A program made the translations under genes and the position numbers. 8,618 nt of DNA from assembly GCA_001587675.1 (NCBI GenBank), contig LNGD01000068.1, forward strand, positions 1-8,618, in the 5' to 3' direction. The notes beneath the pieces are model-generated. The model was not told where the DNA came from. It saw only the letters and a program-made list of their open reading frames with translations, and searched no databases. Positions 5,473 through 8,618 of this stretch are shown piece by piece (within the stretch, counting starts at the first letter, position 1; each line of letters begins with the position of its first letter). This stretch comes from Candidatus Methanofastidiosum methylothiophilum (GTDB lineage: Archaea > Methanobacteriota_B > Thermococci > Methanofastidiosales > Methanofastidiosaceae).

Positions 5473-6441
5473 CGGGGCAACTTGGTCAACTGCTATTATA
5501 AATAATGCATATCCTATCGGTAATCCAAAGTATACAACAAGATTATTAATTAAATTTACCTGACTCATAGGTGTCCCCATAATACCCATAATGGTTGTCA
5601 TTATAATTATAAATACAGGTCCAACGACAAGAGCTGTTACATAGGCTTCAGCTAGTAGCCCAATTGATTCAATTGCGGCCTCAGTTTTCATTCTTTCAAT
5701 CTCCATAAGCCTATTTCCTTCAAGGTACAAATATTCTTTAAGGTTACCTCCTGTTCTTATGGTAGCTATCATTTTCCACAATAATTCACTGAAAAGAGGA
5801 GATGGCGATCTATTTGCAGCTCTTTGTAGAGCTTGAACAAGGTCAAGTCCAAAGTTTTCTATATCGTTTAATATTTTCTCTGATTCTCTAGACACTTCTC
5901 CATATCTTCTAAATTCTACTAAAGACCAGAATATAACTGCGGGGGGAACACCTGTTCCAGCTATTGTAGCCATAGTATTCACAGCATTTGTAAGAGCTAG
6001 ATTAATTTTTCTTGATCTCTCACCTGCTTTAAATGCTGGATAAAGCCAAAAGACGATAAATGTCATCACTGCAGATAAAATTGAAATTATTATTATTAAT
6101 CCTAAATTGAATAAGGCATCTGGTTTAGAGTTTGGCGAAACTATTGAATTTATTAATGGCCCCAAGAATAACGGAACGAGTATTATAGAAACAACTAAAC
6201 TTACGGCCCCCGCTATAAGTGTAGTCATTATCATTGCACTGACATAAGCACCTAAGTTTAGAGGGATGTCTCCCTTCCTTAGAGGCGCGTGTAATTCTTC
6301 AAAGAGCTTTAGTCTATTATTAACTAAAAATCCAAATCTTTTATGGGCCATTTTTCCATAAATAACAAAAAAGCCTTTTTTTTCATACTTTTCGATTTTT
6401 TCTAGTTGAAGGCCTTCTTTTTTATTTTTATTTTTAGCCAT
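5464..6441 (-). CDS. T2SSF/TadB-like membrane platform protein (first copy)
   Basis: A 325-residue membrane protein with one T2SSF domain. The N-terminus is Lys-rich and cytoplasmic (MAKNKNKKEG onward, to about 60). Two hydrophobic helices (about 64-97 and 110-135) are followed by the T2SSF helical domain at about 145-255, with GTGVPPAVIF, GLDLVQALQRAA and IRTGGNLKEYL, the last matching the conserved TGGN-type turn. Two or three further hydrophobic helices fill 258-287 and 298-318. The role is to anchor and couple the cytoplasmic ATPase to subunit assembly at the membrane. It differs from archaellum FlaJ/ArlJ, which normally has two T2SSF domains in one chain. It starts with ATG four bases after the ATPase stop and is followed four bases later by the second platform gene. 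The C6 tract for the two Pro of GVPPA (5941-5946) is the second-longest C/G run seen in the operon. Confidence 0.87.
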   Translation of the reverse strand: MAKNKNKKEGLQLEKIEKYEKKGFFVIYGKMAHKRFGFLVNNRLKLFEELHAPLRKGDIPLNLGAYVSAMIMTTLIAGAVSLVVSIILVPLFLGPLINSIVSPNSKPDALFNLGLIIIISILSAVMTFIVFWLYPAFKAGERSRKINLALTNAVNTMATIAGTGVPPAVIFWSLVEFRRYGEVSRESEKILNDIENFGLDLVQALQRAANRSPSPLFSELLWKMIATIRTGGNLKEYLYLEGNRLMEIERMKTEAAIESIGLLAEAYVTALVVGPVFIIIMTTIMGIMGTPMSQVNLINNLVVYFGLPIGYALFIIAVDQVAPKR

Positions 6442-6445
6442 TACT

Positions 6446-6453
6446 TCATCCTT
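6446..6453 (-). promoter_or_regulatory. Coupled ribosome binding site at the ATPase-platform junction
   Basis: AAGGATGA on the minus strand contains the ATPase's last Gly codon and its TGA stop. The GG is eight bases before the ATG at 6441. The layout mirrors the next junction (AAAAGG followed by a stop codon and then a start), so all three proteins are probably made in linked amounts. Confidence 0.55.
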
Positions 6454-8344
6454 TTATTTTATTAATTATTGTATCTGGGTCTCTCATGTATTCCTTAATT
6501 ATTGCCCCTACATCCCTAAAATGAACAATATTGTTTTCTGCCATCCAGCTTAAAACAAGGGATCTCCTGTTAATTTCTTCCCAAACGTCCTCTTGAGTCA
6601 TACCCCTTGCAATAGCTATCCTCTTTACTATACTACTCTCTTGAACATCGAAAGTAAATTCATCTGTTCCTGGGTCCCATCGAAATACAGTTTGATAAAT
6701 TGGTTCTCCCTTCTTTAAATCCATTCCAGTTATTTCAACTACTTCTTTTACTCTCCTGATGGCTTTACCTTCAATTTTTGCATGAGTTAAGAGGAAACAT
6801 ATGTTTAAAGATTGTAAAAGGGCAGGAGATAAACTAATTGGCCTAGTTACAAGTCTATTAATTAGAGACTCCATTGAATCTGCGTGAATTGTACCAATTC
6901 CAGGATGACCTGTAGCCATTCCAGTAAACATGACATTTGCTTCTGCACCTCTGATTTCACCAACAATAAGATAGTCAGGCCTCTGTCTCAAAGCTGCCCT
7001 AAGCAGATCAAACATGTCGACTTCTCCTTGCCTTTTTCCTTCAATAGTTGTCGCTCCAAAGCCAGACCGAGTAACTGCAGGGAGCCAATGTTCTTGGGGC
7101 AAGTTTAATTCCTGAGTATCTTCAATTGTTACTATTTTTGCTTCAGGAGGCAAGAAAATAGCAAGTGCGTTTAGCATTGAAGTTTTACCTGTTGCAGTTC
7201 CCCCTGAGATTAATGTAGAAGCAGTATAAGAATGCTCAAGCGCCAGCCACATATAAGCAAATACTCGTGGAGGGCATGACTTGTATTTAATAAGTTGAAT
7301 TGGAGTCATTGGTTCTGTTTTGAATCTTCTTAAAGTAAAAGTTGGTCCATGTTGAGTTACTTCTCTACCAAACGTTGCTTGAACTCTAGAGTTATTTGGC
7401 AATCTTCCATCTAAAAGTGGCTCTGCTACGGATATATGTCTATTACATCTCTGTGCCATTTTTATAATAACACTATTTGCATCGTCATCAGATTTAAATA
7501 CTATATTTGAAGGCAAAGAACCGTATTTAGCATGATAAATATAAACTGGAATACCAGTTCCATCGCAGCTTATATCCTCTATAGCAGGATCATAGAATAA
7601 TGGCTCTATAGAACCTAGTCCAATATAATTCCTTCTTAAGTAATACATTATTTTTTCAAATGAATCTGGCGATAAGCGTAAATTTAATTCATCTACAATT
7701 TCTAATGCCTTGTTTTCAAGGTATTCTATTAGCTCACTAGTTTCCTGAAACTTTTTGAAATCAGCATCCAGTTCTTCCTGCATAATTCCTTGTATTGATT
7801 CAAGCTGACGTAAATCTTGTTCATTCATATCAGGTTCTTCAAGTAAATAAACTAATTTATTAATTTTAGGATCCCATTTAATCCTTGCATATGCATAAGG
7901 TTCTATTAAAGGGTATCTTGTTTCAAATCCAGTGTAATCTTCAGTTTTCCATTTTTGTGGGATTACAAGAATATCTTGATCTTTCATTATGACCTTTTTT
8001 TCTTCCTCCAATGAAGGCAATCTTCCCCCTTGTATTGTAACAGGTCCAGAGATTACAAATGTCGCACTACCAACTGTAGAAGCAACCTCCTTTGCGACGT
8101 GATTTGTAACATCGCCTTTTATTTTTTCAGATATTTCTTCTGAGATCTGTTGCTTTGCCTCTTGAGAAATGTGCTGGGAAGAGCTAATTACCCCCCCACC
8201 TCCAATGGATATACCCTCTTTCTTTAAAAAATCAACTTCACTCTTTTTCTTAAGTTTTTCATAATTAGATTTTGGTTCGCTATCTAATACAATATCTGAT
8301 TCTTTCAATTTTTTTATTAATTTGAGAGCGCCTCTCTTTCTCAT
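6446..8344 (-). CDS. Type II/IV secretion (pilus assembly) ATPase
   Basis: A 632-residue hexameric-type secretion ATPase of the archaeal GspE/TadA/FlaI superfamily, which powers assembly of pilin-like filaments at the membrane. Landmarks are Walker A GGTATGKT (381-388), the Asp box VTIEDTQELNLP (405-416), Walker B RPDYLIVGEIRG (455-466) and the His box TGHPGIGTIHADS (478-490), all intact. The N-terminal core domain (about 140-345) has YIGLGSIEPLFYDPAIEDI and PLLDGRLPNNSRV. The closing ATPase subdomain carries LVLSWMAENN. The first 115 residues are an extension with a Lys-rich start, a Gly run at 48-51, an amphipathic Glu/Lys/Gln helix (about 59-85) and a short beta stretch. This extension makes it longer than typical FlaI/ArlI. 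The ATG at 8344 has GAGGA six bases upstream and a TATA box beyond. With two separate T2SSF partners downstream it fits a Tad- or Epd-like machine better than an archaellum. Confidence 0.93.
   Translation of the reverse strand: MRKRGALKLIKKLKESDIVLDSEPKSNYEKLKKKSEVDFLKKEGISIGGGGVISSSQHISQEAKQQISEEISEKIKGDVTNHVAKEVASTVGSATFVISGPVTIQGGRLPSLEEEKKVIMKDQDILVIPQKWKTEDYTGFETRYPLIEPYAYARIKWDPKINKLVYLLEEPDMNEQDLRQLESIQGIMQEELDADFKKFQETSELIEYLENKALEIVDELNLRLSPDSFEKIMYYLRRNYIGLGSIEPLFYDPAIEDISCDGTGIPVYIYHAKYGSLPSNIVFKSDDDANSVIIKMAQRCNRHISVAEPLLDGRLPNNSRVQATFGREVTQHGPTFTLRRFKTEPMTPIQLIKYKSCPPRVFAYMWLALEHSYTASTLISGGTATGKTSMLNALAIFLPPEAKIVTIEDTQELNLPQEHWLPAVTRSGFGATTIEGKRQGEVDMFDLLRAALRQRPDYLIVGEIRGAEANVMFTGMATGHPGIGTIHADSMESLINRLVTRPISLSPALLQSLNICFLLTHAKIEGKAIRRVKEVVEITGMDLKKGEPIYQTVFRWDPGTDEFTFDVQESSIVKRIAIARGMTQEDVWEEINRRSLVLSWMAENNIVHFRDVGAIIKEYMRDPDTIINKIKG
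8191..8203 (-). repeat. G7 homopolymer after an internal GGAGGT in the ATPase gene
   Basis: Coding-strand sequence GGA GGT GGG GGG GTA (codons 48-52) contains seven consecutive G (8197-8191) directly after GGAGGT, a perfect Shine-Dalgarno-like core. Loss of one G puts TAA next in frame; gain of one G gives GGT AAT TAG. Either slip truncates the ATPase near residue 52. No ATG, GTG or TTG lies at useful spacing downstream, so an internal start seems unlikely. Confidence 0.7.
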
Positions 8345-8350
8345 GTTTTT

Positions 8351-8355
8351 TCCTC
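8351..8355 (-). promoter_or_regulatory. Ribosome binding site for the ATPase gene
   Basis: GAGGA on the minus strand ends six bases before the ATG at 8344-8342, which supports this start. Confidence 0.6.
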
Positions 8356-8377
8356 TATTCGTTAGTTTCTATTAATG

Positions 8378-8385
8378 TATATAAA
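8378..8385 (-). promoter_or_regulatory. TATA box for the ATPase-platform operon
   Basis: The minus strand reads TTTATATA, an exact match to the archaeal TATA consensus core, preceded by the purine-containing CCGATAAGTA that could act as a BRE. A start about 25 bases downstream falls near 8356, giving a short leader of about 12 bases that just holds the GAGGA site. This suggests the operon can be transcribed independently of the partial gene upstream. Confidence 0.6.
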
Positions 8386-8399
8386 TACTTATCGGTATT
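8384..8399. repeat. Short dyad next to the operon TATA box
   Basis: AATAC (8384-8388) and GTATT (8395-8399) form a 5-bp inverted repeat around a 6-base centre. It overlaps the upstream edge of the TATA box and the BRE position. It could be an operator or simply a chance dyad. Confidence 0.25.
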
Positions 8400-8414
8400 G
8401 GAAAACAACGTAAG

Positions 8415-8618
8415 CTATTGATATACCTTAAAGTTATAATATTGACTAGTTTCTTTTTTTATTCCATCAATTTCAAATGAATAGGTAAATACTACTAGAT
8501 AATCACCAGGTCTCCTTACATAATAATCATATACATTCATAATTGTTGTAAACTCTTCAATATTATTTCTATCCATTCTTTCAAGAATTGGAGTATATTG
8601 ATAATAAGGAACTCTCTT
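8415..8618 (-). CDS. C-terminal fragment of a Tyr-rich, probably extracytoplasmic protein
   Basis: The minus-strand frame is open from the window edge to a TAG at 8417-8415, giving 67 residues with the 5' end outside. Eleven residues are Tyr. The segment RRPGDYLVVFTYSFEIDG and the ending YYNFKVYQ follow the pattern of an Ig-like/CARDB-type beta sandwich: a PGDY turn, alternating strand, a DG turn, then a final FKV strand. Domains like this are common in secreted or surface proteins of archaea. There is no C-terminal membrane helix or sorting signal. It lies 70 bases upstream of the ATPase operon on the same strand, so it could be part of the same pilus or secretion locus, but the ATPase has its own promoter. 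The assignment to a fold is inference from pattern only. Confidence 0.65.
   Translation of the reverse strand, partial: KRVPYYQYTPILERMDRNNIEEFTTIMNVYDYYVRRPGDYLVVFTYSFEIDGIKKETSQYYNFKVYQ

Noticed and set aside
6884..7108. Plus-strand open frame with Cys/His inside the ATPase gene
   Set aside because: Antisense to the Walker B and His-box region of the ATPase, which must be the coding strand.

Overview
The window is AT-rich, densely packed DNA that reads as archaeal, most likely euryarchaeal. Three things support this. It holds a full-length archaeosine-type tRNA-guanine transglycosylase with a C-terminal PUA domain. It holds an archaeal-style secretion/pilus ATPase with two TadB/TadC-like membrane platform genes. 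The gaps between genes contain TATA-box-like elements at archaeal spacing, with either Shine-Dalgarno sequences or apparently leaderless starts. I cannot name the genus; a low-GC methanogen or a related uncultured euryarchaeon would fit.

Left edge (1-1890): the C-terminal end of an unrecognised plus-strand gene (2-157) converges with a complete adenine deaminase gene on the minus strand (265-1890). The 107-base gap contains a T-run and small inverted repeats. About 100 bases separate the ade start from the next gene, and this gap holds divergent promoters.

Middle, plus strand (1989-4639): four tightly packed genes. They are a 49-residue four-cysteine zinc ribbon (1989-2138), an overlapping unrecognised protein of about 160 residues rich in Cys and His (2122-2610), a MoaD/ThiS-like beta-grasp protein ending in Gly-Gly-Gly (2639-2893), and tgtA (2894-4639). 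The MoaD-like gene has its own TATA element and looks leaderless. Its stop codon abuts the tgtA start, and its glycine codons form the tgtA ribosome binding site. The second half of this cluster points to tRNA modification; the role of the first two genes is unknown.

Right side, minus strand (8344-4623): a three-gene operon encoding a type II/IV secretion ATPase (632 aa) and two single-domain T2SSF platform proteins (325 and 278 aa), joined by 4-base gaps. This resembles the ATPase-plus-two-platform-protein core of Tad and archaeal Epd-type pili. Its last gene overlaps the 3' end of tgtA by 17 bases. Upstream lies the C-terminus of a Tyr-rich, beta-strand-rich protein (8415-8618), probably extracytoplasmic and possibly part of the same system. 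No prepilin or prepilin peptidase lies inside the window, so whether it makes a pilus is not shown.

The points most worth a second look are the unrecognised Cys/His protein paired with the zinc ribbon, the MoaD-like/tgtA coupling, and a G7 tract in the ATPase gene where any one-base slip gives an almost immediate stop. I see no CRISPR array, insertion sequence, tRNA or rRNA, and no gene-free stretch longer than about 110 bases.
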